64,000 nt of DNA, from contig JAFKAC010000013.1 in the NCBI GenBank assembly GCA_025766275.1, forward strand, positions 248,001 to 312,000. Direction: 5' to 3'. Below, piece after piece: positions 52,273-62,400 of the stretch (position 1 is its first letter; every line of letters starts with the position of its first letter). Both the position numbers and the translations under genes were made by a program. A model generated the notes under the pieces. That model did not search any database. It worked only from the letters and a program-made list of their open reading frames with translations, and was not told the origin of the DNA. The stretch is from Lactarius indigo (lineage: Eukaryota > Basidiomycota > Agaricomycetes > Russulales > Russulaceae).

Positions 52273-54264
52273 GTGGCGACTGTCAACACCCGTGATCAGT
52301 GGACAAACTTTCGTCCATACTACCTAGAACGACGAGGAGATCGTAACGTACCAACTCGATTCCTGGGAGCAGCCCGGTGGAGAGATCGAGGAGACGAAAC
52401 CGGATATTTTGTGGAGTTCAACGGACCTACGAGGTTCAGACCCGTTGAGTTCAATTTCGACCATCTGTGTTGGGTGGAAATTACGTGGAACCCCATAGAT
52501 CATCGCTGGGACGTTGTACGACCAGCCGGAAGACAGTACCAGTGCGACATTGACGCACGGGAGCTCAACTCACGAGCCGACTGGGGACCAATTGACGGTC
52601 AAATACGAGAACATTCTACCGGAGAAGCAGTAAGCGAAGAAACAGAGGAAGAAGAAGAAGAACACCAACAAGCCAGCGTTGGACCTATCGAGCAATACAC
52701 CATCCAACAAGCTGAGTCTTTGCACATCTCGGAACCACCAGAAGTCATTCACGTACGGTCACCGGCAGCAGAAATGGCAACCGCCACTATGACCGCAGAC
52801 GAAATCATCGCGATAAGAGAACAAGCAGCGCACGAGGCAGCTGAAGCCATTAGGCAAGAATCACAACGACACCTGTTACCAATCAACCCCGAAACCGGAC
52901 ATCGAATGACCGCTGACGACGCGGCAATCTTTCGGGCCATCGGACCAGATCAAGGAGACCCTCCGTCTGGAAATGGGCGCAGACAAGGGCTATCAATCGA
53001 CCCTCCACCAGGATGGGGAGGACCACCAGGAGGGGACTTTCCCCGACGACTAGGTAACGGAGGCAACCCACCAGACCTCCCAACTAACCCACCAAATGGG
53101 GGACCCCTGGATGGAGGCAACGGTGGAGGCCCTCCAGGAGGAGGAGGCGGAGGGCATGGACATGAAAAACTAACCGGTGAACCTCCTACTATCTTCGACG
53201 GAGATCGTACTAAGGTGGATTCGTTCCTCACGCAATGGCATGTTTACTGGGGGATGAATCTCGATGCCTCCATCATGCGCAACGACTACCGACGCTGTCT
53301 TCTATTCCTATCATACATCAAGGGGGTATCGGTCAGCGAATGGGTGCTTTCGTACCTCAAATGGCTCAACCGGCAAATACAACGAGGAATAGACCAACAT
53401 ACAAGAGATCTATGGAATGCAGTAGCAGAAGGGTTTAACCAAAGGTTCGTTAATACCCTTGAACGAGAACAGGCTCAAGCGCTTCTAAGAAAGGGACTCA
53501 AAATGACCGATGGAGACATCGATAAGTACGTCAATGAGTTTGAAGAAGCCGTCAGGAAGGCCGGATACCGCCTCAACGACCCCCAAACTATCGATCTATT
53601 CACCAAGGGGTTGCCGAAGAAGCTATACGAAAAAACGTACGATCTGGATGAACCAGAAACGTTCGACGAGTGGAAAAGAGCCACACTCCGTCGGCAGCGA
53701 AACTATATTCATATCCGAGCCAGGGTGGACGAGTATAAAGACACCAAACCAAAGAAAGCGGGCAACGCCGGATGGACCATACCCCAAAACCTCGCAAATC
53801 CTTGGGCAATGGACACCTCCGCAGACCGAGTAAAAGTGCGACTGGCCGGATCAGAAGAGATCGACTACAGTCAGCCGCCTTATACCGGCCGAGTCAATCC
53901 GCCTCCCTTCCCACCTAGAGGAGGACCCGGAGCCAGAGGACGCGGAAGAGGAGGGTCGCGACGAGACCTAAGGACGGTGTTGTGCTATAATTGCAATAAC
54001 CCGGGCCATCTCTCACGAAATTGCCCCCACCCCAGACAGCCAAGACAGTGGCAACAAAATGCCGGACCCTCCACAGTCCGAGCAGCGGAAACAGACTATT
54101 ATGCCCAGGAAACGCCACCGGCACAAGCACAGGCCGCCTCAACCAGCAAAACCGCCAAAGAACGAGCCAAAGAATGGCTGACGGGAGTTGCAAATGCCCC
54201 AGACGAAGTGAAAGACCTGATATTGCAGGATTTGTGGGGAAAAGAGGGTTTTCGGAGCGCCTGA
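52273..54264 (+). CDS. gag: E4 Gag, probable non-AUG start
   Basis: The frame opens after TAA next to the primer-binding site. GTG at 52,273 sits in a strong context (A at -3, G at +4) that E3 shares. The first in-frame ATG is only at 52,774 (AAEMATATM). It reads TRDQWTNFRPYYLERRGDRN and TGYFVEFNGPTRFRPVEFNF, an acidic run (EETEEEEEEHQQ), a Gly/Pro-rich segment, the Gag core (VDSFLTQWHVYWGMNLDASI, LKWLNRQIQRGIDQHTRDLW) and one CCHC knuckle (CYNCNNPGHLSRNC). The frame is intact to TGA at 54,262-54,264. If translation starts at 52,774, the upstream 167 codons would still need explaining, since they are conserved with E3. Confidence 0.88.
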   Translation: MATVNTRDQWTNFRPYYLERRGDRNVPTRFLGAARWRDRGDETGYFVEFNGPTRFRPVEFNFDHLCWVEITWNPIDHRWDVVRPAGRQYQCDIDARELNSRADWGPIDGQIREHSTGEAVSEETEEEEEEHQQASVGPIEQYTIQQAESLHISEPPEVIHVRSPAAEMATATMTADEIIAIREQAAHEAAEAIRQESQRHLLPINPETGHRMTADDAAIFRAIGPDQGDPPSGNGRRQGLSIDPPPGWGGPPGGDFPRRLGNGGNPPDLPTNPPNGGPLDGGNGGGPPGGGGGGHGHEKLTGEPPTIFDGDRTKVDSFLTQWHVYWGMNLDASIMRNDYRRCLLFLSYIKGVSVSEWVLSYLKWLNRQIQRGIDQHTRDLWNAVAEGFNQRFVNTLEREQAQALLRKGLKMTDGDIDKYVNEFEEAVRKAGYRLNDPQTIDLFTKGLPKKLYEKTYDLDEPETFDEWKRATLRRQRNYIHIRARVDEYKDTKPKKAGNAGWTIPQNLANPWAMDTSADRVKVRLAGSEEIDYSQPPYTGRVNPPPFPPRGGPGARGRGRGGSRRDLRTVLCYNCNNPGHLSRNCPHPRQPRQWQQNAGPSTVRAAETDYYAQETPPAQAQAASTSKTAKERAKEWLTGVANAPDEVKDLILQDLWGKEGFRSA

Positions 54265-54308
54265 ACCCATCGGCCTGGGTGAGGGCTTTAAATTGTAATT
54301 CTGTAATC

Positions 54309-57300
54309 ATGACGCGCTTTCGCTCTCTTCGAATTCCAGTCTCGATACGCACGAATTACCGAATGGCCGACATAAAAGCACTAGTAGATTCGGGGGCCAC
54401 TGACAACTTCATACACCCGAATTTCGTAAAGAAAATGGGCATCGGCACGCAAATGCTGGCCCAACCCCGCAAGATCTGGAATATTGACCAAACAGAAAAT
54501 AAAGCTGGGTCCATCACTCATTTTTGCGATCTCGACGTGTACGCCAAAAAATGTCACAGAACAATGCGATTCCTCATAACGGACCTCGGTGACGAGGACA
54601 TCGTACTGGGGTATCCCTGGTTGGCAACCTATGAACCAACCATTAGCTGGCGTAATGCGGTAATACACGAAGAAATCATGCCAGTAGTGATCAGTACCCA
54701 GGACAGTCTTCACCGACATACTGTCATAGCCGCTGCTCTCACTGACGAACAGAAAGAAGAACTAGTCGAAGAACTAGACGAAGAGGACACGTCATTACGC
54801 GCCACCACGTCTACGGAACTAGCAATTCGAGCAAAAAAGGAGGAGCAACCCGTAAAACTGCCAGCAGAATATCAAGCCTTCCAAAACCTCTTCAGCGAAG
54901 AGGCGTCGCAACGCTTTCCCCCTGCCAGACCGTGGGATCACGCAATCGATTTCAAACCAAACGCCCCGGCGGCCATAGACTGTAAAATATACCCACTGAC
55001 GCAAGAAGAAGAGGGCAAACTTAAGGAGTTCCTAGATGAAAAGCTCAAGCAGGGATATCTACGTCCCTCCATCTCTCCGTACGCATCATCGTTTTTCTTT
55101 ATCAAAAAGAAGGACGGAAAACTACGCCCGGTACAGGACTATCGGGTCATCAACTCCCATACCATACGAAATCAATACCCGCTCCCCTTAATTCAAGACC
55201 TCATCTACGACCTCAGTAACGCGCATATCTATACGAAGCTCGATATCCGCTGGGGATATAATAACATCCGCATTCGGGACGGCGATCAAGAAAAAGCGGC
55301 CTTCAAGACCAAATTCGGACTCTTTGAGCCGACGGTCATGTTCTTCGGCCTCACCAACTCACCGGTGACCTTCCAAACGATGATGAATCACATATACAGG
55401 GACACGATCGCTAAGCACGAACTTCGCGGTACGATCATCCGAGTCTATATGGACGACATCGGTATCGCGACACGTGAAGGACGCACCTCCGCGGACCACA
55501 TCGCGGCAGTGACAGATGTCCTTCAGGTCGCCCAAGAGCATGACCTGTACTTCAAACTCGAGAAATGCCTGTTCCATCAACCTCGGATGGATTACCTGGG
55601 GGTAATCCTTGAAAAGGGGGTAACTCGCATGGATCCGGTAAAAGTTCGAGGCATCAAAGACTGGCCTACGCCAACCAAAGTCAGGGACGTACGCTCCTTT
55701 TTAGGATTCTGCAACTTTTACCGTTTATTTATCCGAGGTTTCGCAACACACGCCCGACCACTGAACCGGCTTACGAGGAAAGACACCGAGTGGCGATGGA
55801 CGGAAGAAGAAGATCGCGCATTCAAAACACTCAAACGCCTCGTCACAGAAGAACCGGTGTTAGCACACCCCACCTTACACGAACAATTCGAGCTAGAAGT
55901 CGACGCTTCTGGGTTCGCGGTGGGTGCAGTCCTCTTACAGAAGAAGCGTGACGGGCGTAAGCACCCAATAGGCTACTACTCGGCAACATTAAGCGAAGCA
56001 GAACGCAACTACGATATTTACGACTTGGAACTCCTTGCCATCGTAAAGGCCCTCCGACACTGGCGCCCCTTACTCGTGGGATCCCCACACAAGATCAAGA
56101 TATTCTCGGATCACCTCAACCTACAATATTGGAAGACGCCGCAAAAGATTAGTCGGAGAGTCGCCCGAGAAGTACTGGAGTTGATGGAATACGATTTCGA
56201 GATCCATCATATCAAGGGGAAGAACAACGGTAGAGCAGACGCGCTATCAAGGAGACCAGATTACGACCAAGGGGATGAGGACAACCAAGGTGTGGTTGTC
56301 TTACCTCCGGAAGTGTTTGTGCGAGCTACTAATACCGCACGCACGTTGGAAATACACCCCATGATGCAACAACCGAGACGACAACAAGACCCCACCATAA
56401 TCAAAACCTGGGTCGATGCACACCGTCTTAAGAAGATCGACGGAGAATGGTACAAGGAGGGACGACTGGTAATCACTGGGCCAATGACGACCTATAGGGC
56501 CATCATACAGGACCACCATGACCCACCAGTACACGGACACCCCGGGATAAGCAGAACACAACGGATTGTAGAGCGACACCACTGGTGGCCAACCATCCGC
56601 CGAGACGTCTATGAATACGTCACTGGATGCGCGGATTGCCAACGAAACAAGGTCAACACTCGACCTACCCGAGCCCCCCTGCACCCGATCACTGCAATCA
56701 CGGACGCTCCCCCGTTCCATACCATTGCCTTAGATTTTATCACCAAACTACCGACTTCACAGTCGTACGACAGTATCCTGACCGTTACTGACCACGACTG
56801 CAGTAAAGCATCTATATTCATCCCGTGCAACGAGGAGATTACAGCGGAAGGAACCGCCATCTTGTACGTCAATCACATGTTCAGAAGATTCGGATTACCG
56901 CGTAAAATTATTAGTGATCGCGACCCCCGGTTCGCCTCCAAATTCACACGAGAAGTATGCCGTATATTGGGGATTCAACAGAATATCTCCACGGCCTATC
57001 ATCCACGTACAGACGGACAGTCAGAACGTACCAATCAGTGGCTCGAACAATACTTGCGGTTCTGGGCCAACGAGCGTCAAGATAACTGGGCGGAGTACCT
57101 CCCTATAGCGGAATTCGCTCACAACAATTGGCCTCATGAACACACAAAGCAATCACCATTCATGCTTCTGATGGGATACAACCCGACGGCTGATTGGACG
57201 GATAAGCCATCCCCAATCCCTAACGTGATCACCAGACTAACACAACTAAAGGAAGCGCGCCAACTCGCACAAGATCTCATCAAGAGGGCGCAAGATAGTT

Positions 57301-58970
57301 GGATTCGGCACAAAGATACCCCGCGCTATCAGGTCGGAGACCAGGTGTGGTTAGAAGGGAAACATCTGCGGACCAATCAACCTACGGCAAAATTGGCGGC
57401 GCGACGCCACGGACCGTTCAGGGTGACCCAGGTGATGTCTCCCTACAATTACCGCCTAGAACTTCCCACACAGTGGAGCATCCATCCAGTGTTTCACATC
57501 GATCTTCTCACGCCATACAAGAACACCGCCTTACACGGCGAGAACTTCCCACGTCCACCACCGGATCTTGTGGAGGGAGAAGAAGAATACGAGGTCGAGG
57601 CGATTCTAGATTCGCGGCATTTCGGCAGACGAAGAAAACTTCAATACCTCGTCAAGTGGAAGGGGTATCCGGACTCGGAGAATCAGTGGGTCGATAAGGA
57701 TGACGTATTCGCACCCGAGGCGATAGAGGCGTATCGAGCGGGCCGGTCAACCGCTCGCTATCATAAAAGCGACCTCCCGGATGACCATGGGCAGCATCCC
57801 TCCTATACTTCTATGCCCACTTCTCCTCTCAGACATGTCACCACGGCGATCCTCCTCGACCAAGTCGCACAAGACGCCGCCAACCTCATCCAAGATGACG
57901 AAGAAACCGTGGTACAACAGGTCCGCCTCACTCCGTACACACCTGCAGACCTGCGAACGGGGCATATCACCGCTCAAGAGTGGGCTGCGGTCCTACAGAG
58001 GTTCCCCGACCCGACTCAGCAGCCCGACGACGAGCAGCAGCATGCCGTCGCTCACATCTTCCGAGATGACGAAGGTAATCGGGAGCCCATCGCCGTCATC
58101 CCCCCAGGTGACGACCTCATCGGCACGCGGGGAATTCTCCCTGCCGACCGACCCCTTGAAGACCCAAGCGGAGTTAGAAGCAGCGGAGGACTGGCGGAGG
58201 ACGGCGAAGGAGTGGGCCGACGAACAGCTGCGCTTAGCGCAGAGGAGATTGAGCGAGCTGCGGCAGCGCAGGCAACGCTCCCTCATGACGAAGCTCACGT
58301 TGACGACGAAGATTACTACCCGGTCAGACACCCCCTCCTTCGAACGCACAGCCACCCTACTAATCCCCGAATCACCCCATGGCTTGTCCACACCGACGGC
58401 ACCCCCATGTCTCGAGGACGTGTGCGACTGCCCGGCGTCGCATTTCACACCCCCATTACGCACGACGACGACCCCGCACAGGTCCTTGCGCCTGAAGGGT
58501 TCAGGGCGAATCGACAGCCCCATTACGTTCACTTCCCCATCACCGGACCCGATGGCGTAGAGATGAACGCCAGTCATATTCAGATAGTCGGAGGTGCGAA
58601 TCCGTTTGTCCTCGGACTCATTCCCGGGTCCCCCCATCTCTACGGCAAACCACTGTACGCCTTCCCGATGCTATCGGCTGCGGGACGCGCCTTCATCGCC
58701 CATGAGGACCTCGTTATTCTCGCGTCCGACAAGATTACAGACCGTGCCCTGCACCGCATCGGGGACGAGTCCCTGACGGCGGAGGTGACGCGCTACCGGG
58801 CGGCCGCGTACGAGGAAGAACGACTTGCGGCTCGAATCCGTCAGCTTCAGGCCATGCGGCTGTCGGCGAGGGACGACAAGAGGGACTGCATCTATCGGTT
58901 GGAGAGGGCGAACGTTTTTGAGCGGCTTAGCGACGAGCAGTCCACTTGGCCGGCGCGAGACTTTCGGTGA
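54309..58970 (+). CDS. pol: E4 Pol polyprotein with chromodomain and long C-terminal extension
   Basis: The ATG at 54,309, 45 nt after the gag stop, begins MTRFRSLRIPVSIRTNYR. The phase is -1 to gag and is open back to 54,021, so frameshifting is an alternative to reinitiation. Domains: protease (ALVDSGATDNFI), reverse transcriptase (YMDDIGIA near 55,447), RNase H (LEVDASGFAVGAVL), integrase (HGHPGISRTQRIVERHHWWP; DFITKLP; ISDRDPRFASKFT; RTDGQSERT), chromodomain (YEVEAILDSRHFG, LQYLVKWKGYPDSENQW, about 57,585-57,735), then roughly 415 residues without a known domain, ending in a helical Arg-rich tail (LAARIRQLQAMRLSARDD). Intact. Confidence 0.93.
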   Translation: MTRFRSLRIPVSIRTNYRMADIKALVDSGATDNFIHPNFVKKMGIGTQMLAQPRKIWNIDQTENKAGSITHFCDLDVYAKKCHRTMRFLITDLGDEDIVLGYPWLATYEPTISWRNAVIHEEIMPVVISTQDSLHRHTVIAAALTDEQKEELVEELDEEDTSLRATTSTELAIRAKKEEQPVKLPAEYQAFQNLFSEEASQRFPPARPWDHAIDFKPNAPAAIDCKIYPLTQEEEGKLKEFLDEKLKQGYLRPSISPYASSFFFIKKKDGKLRPVQDYRVINSHTIRNQYPLPLIQDLIYDLSNAHIYTKLDIRWGYNNIRIRDGDQEKAAFKTKFGLFEPTVMFFGLTNSPVTFQTMMNHIYRDTIAKHELRGTIIRVYMDDIGIATREGRTSADHIAAVTDVLQVAQEHDLYFKLEKCLFHQPRMDYLGVILEKGVTRMDPVKVRGIKDWPTPTKVRDVRSFLGFCNFYRLFIRGFATHARPLNRLTRKDTEWRWTEEEDRAFKTLKRLVTEEPVLAHPTLHEQFELEVDASGFAVGAVLLQKKRDGRKHPIGYYSATLSEAERNYDIYDLELLAIVKALRHWRPLLVGSPHKIKIFSDHLNLQYWKTPQKISRRVAREVLELMEYDFEIHHIKGKNNGRADALSRRPDYDQGDEDNQGVVVLPPEVFVRATNTARTLEIHPMMQQPRRQQDPTIIKTWVDAHRLKKIDGEWYKEGRLVITGPMTTYRAIIQDHHDPPVHGHPGISRTQRIVERHHWWPTIRRDVYEYVTGCADCQRNKVNTRPTRAPLHPITAITDAPPFHTIALDFITKLPTSQSYDSILTVTDHDCSKASIFIPCNEEITAEGTAILYVNHMFRRFGLPRKIISDRDPRFASKFTREVCRILGIQQNISTAYHPRTDGQSERTNQWLEQYLRFWANERQDNWAEYLPIAEFAHNNWPHEHTKQSPFMLLMGYNPTADWTDKPSPIPNVITRLTQLKEARQLAQDLIKRAQDSWIRHKDTPRYQVGDQVWLEGKHLRTNQPTAKLAARRHGPFRVTQVMSPYNYRLELPTQWSIHPVFHIDLLTPYKNTALHGENFPRPPPDLVEGEEEYEVEAILDSRHFGRRRKLQYLVKWKGYPDSENQWVDKDDVFAPEAIEAYRAGRSTARYHKSDLPDDHGQHPSYTSMPTSPLRHVTTAILLDQVAQDAANLIQDDEETVVQQVRLTPYTPADLRTGHITAQEWAAVLQRFPDPTQQPDDEQQHAVAHIFRDDEGNREPIAVIPPGDDLIGTRGILPADRPLEDPSGVRSSGGLAEDGEGVGRRTAALSAEEIERAAAAQATLPHDEAHVDDEDYYPVRHPLLRTHSHPTNPRITPWLVHTDGTPMSRGRVRLPGVAFHTPITHDDDPAQVLAPEGFRANRQPHYVHFPITGPDGVEMNASHIQIVGGANPFVLGLIPGSPHLYGKPLYAFPMLSAAGRAFIAHEDLVILASDKITDRALHRIGDESLTAEVTRYRAAAYEEERLAARIRQLQAMRLSARDDKRDCIYRLERANVFERLSDEQSTWPARDFR

Positions 58971-58988
58971 GTCGGGAGTCTCACGCTG

Positions 58989-59000
58989 AAAAGGGGGTGA
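58989..59000 (+). other. E4 polypurine tract
   Basis: AAAAGGGGGTGA lies directly before the 3' LTR. Confidence 0.8.
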
Positions 59001-59475
59001 TGTTACGGTTTCATGTGTTGGACCCTTACTGTACCGGTTGTGGCTACGGCTGTAAGGTAGATTAGTCACGGACTCGGACTTTACGATAGGAGTTAGGAGT
59101 TGAAGGATGACTCGATCCTAGTACAGGTAGTAGTAGTACTAGGATTGAGTTACTTACGTGATACGTTGGACGCTACCATACTGTGACTCATAGCAGCGCT
59201 TGAAAGCCTGCTCCTCTTGTATTTAAGATAGCGGTGGAAGACCAAGACACGCCATCTTGGTCTTCTTCAATCGTCACTTGCTTTTCTCTCTCTCTCTCTC
59301 TCTCTCTCTTTCTCACGTCTTGTCCCTTGTCTCAGACCAGGGGATCGTCGCCATACTAGTGTCTTCGAACATCTAGACCCGCCTTCGTGCCATACGCCTC
59401 TGAGGCGTGATTAGCTAAGTCCTCAAAGTCGCCGTACTCGAGCTCAAGTCGAGCTAACGTCGTGACGACGTTACA
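59001..59475 (+). repeat. E4 3' LTR
   Basis: 475 bp, almost identical to the 5' copy, with a CT microsatellite at about 59,285-59,312. It is followed by CTATC and E3 pol. Confidence 0.95.
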
Positions 59476-59480
59476 CTATC

Positions 59481-62400
59481 GATCTCTGCGAATTCCAGTG
59501 ACTGTCAGAACGGATTACAAAACGACTGAAACCAACGCATTAGTCGACTCTGGAGCGACCGACAATTTTATCAAACCAAGCCTGATAGCCCGAGCCGGAA
59601 TCTCGGTGCAACAACTTGAAATGCCACGCAAAATATGGAACATAGATAATACCGAAAATAAAGCTGGGTTAATCACTCATTACGTTAACCTAGAAGTGAA
59701 AACACGAGGACAGATAAAAAAGATGACCTTCCTAATAACCGACCTCGGCAGCGAAAGCATGGTACTGGGTTACCCTTGGCTGAGTGCCTTCGAACCCACC
59801 ATTAGCTGGGCAACTGCAACCGTACACTCCGATGTACAACCCGTAGTGCTGGCCACTATGGAACATCTACTAACGACCACAACGATTCGCGCCCTCACAA
59901 CAACCGAGAAAAACGACATCATTCTGGAACTGGAACCAGAAGAACGGATGTTCGCACGAGCCACCACCTCGATGGAGCTGGCCATCCAAGCCAAACAACA
60001 GCAGACGGCAGTAGAGCTGCCGGCGGTCTACAATGAATTCCGCACACTTTTCAATGAACAAGCTTCACATCGATTTCCCCCAGCAAGACCCTGGGATCAT
60101 GCTATCGACTTTAAACCAACCACACCAACGGCAATAGACTGCAAAATATACCCAATGACACTAAAAGAAGAGGGAGAACTTAAGGAGTTCCTCGACGAAA
60201 AGTTGCGACAGGGTTACCTACGCCCTTCAATCTCCCCATACGCCTCTTCATTCTTCTTCATCAAAAAGAAAGACGGAAAGCTACGCCCGGTGCAGGACTA
60301 CCGGGTCATCAACTCGCACACTATCCGGAACCAATATCCATTGCCGCTAATCCAGGACCTCATCCGCGACCTCAGCAACGCCCACATCTACACAAAGCTC
60401 GACATCCGGTGGGGCTATAACAACATACGCATCCGCGACGGTGACCAAGAGAAAGCGGCATTCAAAACAAAATTCGGCCTCTTCGAGCCCACAGTGATGT
60501 TCTTCGGCCTCACTAACTCCCCCGCAACCTTCCAAGCCATGATGAACCACATATACCGAGACACTATCGCAAAGCATGAGCGTTTAGGAACCACGATACG
60601 TGTCTACATGGACGATATCGGGATCGCCACTCACTTTGATCACGATCTAGCTGCCCACATCACCGCAGTCCGGGACGTCCTACGTGTCGCACAGGAACAC
60701 AACCTCTACTTCAAGCTCGAAAAGTGCCTGTTCCACCAGCCGCATATGGATTACCTGGGGGTAATCCTTGAAAGGGGGGTGACTCGAATGGACCCTGTAA
60801 AAGTCCAGGGCATCAAAGACTGGCCAACACCGACAAAAGTCAAAGACGTCCGATTGTTTCTCGGCTTTTGCAACTTTTACAGGCTTTTCATCCGCGGCTT
60901 CGCAACTCACGCCAAACCACTCACCAAGCTAACACGCAAAGACGAGGAATGGCGATGGACAGAAGAAGAAAACAACGCATTCAACACCCTCAAACGCCTA
61001 GTAACCGAAGAACCGGTGCTAGCACACCCCACACTTCAAGATCCATTTGAGCTGGAGGTTGACGCATCAGGATACGCGGTGGGAGCCGTCCTATTGCAGA
61101 AAAAGTCTGACGGAAAGCGACACCCTATAGGATACTACTCCGCAACACTCTCGGAAGCGGAGCGAAACTACGATATTTATGACTTGGAACTGCTGGCAAT
61201 CGTCAAAGCCTTGAGGAATTGGAGACCGTTACTAGCGGGAGCCCCCCACAAAGTCAAAATCTACTCAGACCACCTCAATCTGCAATATTGGAAGTCACCA
61301 CAAAAGATCAGTAGACGAGTTGCTAGGGAAGTACTCGAACTCTCCGAGTACGACTTCGAAATTCACCACATCAAAGGGAAGAACAACGGCAGGGCTGACG
61401 CGCTATCGCGACAACCCAATTACGATCAAGGAATAGAAGACAACAGCGAAGTGGTGGTATTGCCACCGGAAGTCTTTGTCCGAACCCTCAACACGGCAAA
61501 AATGTTCACCCTCAACCCAAACCTGCTACAGCCGCGACACCAACAAGACGAAGAAGTGATCAAGGTATGGGCGGATCCCCATCAACTAAAGAAAATACAA
61601 GGAGAATGGTATAAGGATGGCAGGTTCGTCATCACTGGCCCAGCATCCACACATCGCGTGCTGATTCACGACCACCACGACCTGCCAATACACGGACATC
61701 CGGGAATCGCGAGGACACAACGAATCCTAGAAAGACACTATTGGTGGCCGCGACTACGAAAAGATGTCTACGAATACGTCCAAGGGTGCGCCGAATGCCA
61801 ACAAAATAAAGTCAACACACGCCCCATACGCGCAGCCCTACATCCCATCACACCTGTACTCGAGGCACTTCCCTTTCAAACGGTGGCAGTCGACTTCATT
61901 ACCAAACTACCGGTGTCAAACGGATATGACACCATCCTCACCGTTACTGACCATGACTGCAGTAAAGCCTCGGTATTTATCCCATGCCGGGAAGAAATAA
62001 CGGCAGAAGAAATGGCCGCGCTGTACGTGAAACACGTCTTTACACGATTTGGACTACCGTGTAAAATCATCAGCGACCGGGACCCGCGATTTGCGTCCAA
62101 GTTCACAAGAGAAGCGTGCCGAATCTTAGGGATTCAGCAAAACATATCCACGGCATACCACCCCCGCACCGATGGGCAATCGGAAAGAACCAATCAATGG
62201 CTAGAACAATATCTGCGCTTCTGGGTAAACGAGCGGCAAGATAACTGGATCACTTATCTACCAATCGCAGAGTTCGCGCATAACAACTGGCCCCATGAGC
62301 ATACGAAACAATCACTGTTTCGGCTCCTAATGGGATATGACCCGCAAACCAATTGGACTGATAAGCCATCCCCCATCCCACAAGTAACGACGCGACTGAC

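Larger units (their letters stand above)
51779..59475 (+). mobile_element. E4: complete Ty3/Gypsy chromovirus nested in E3
   Basis: 7,697 bp, 475-bp LTRs (51,779-52,253 and 59,001-59,475), 5-bp duplication CTATC, intact gag and pol. The LTRs differ at only three noticed sites, all at CpG (near 51,936, 52,135 and 52,242 of the 5' copy), so the insertion is recent. Confidence 0.95.

Noticed and set aside
54021..54308. Upstream part of the E4 pol phase overlapping gag
   Set aside because: Lacks pol-like residues and fits a shadow of gag; pol homology starts at MTRFRSLRIP.
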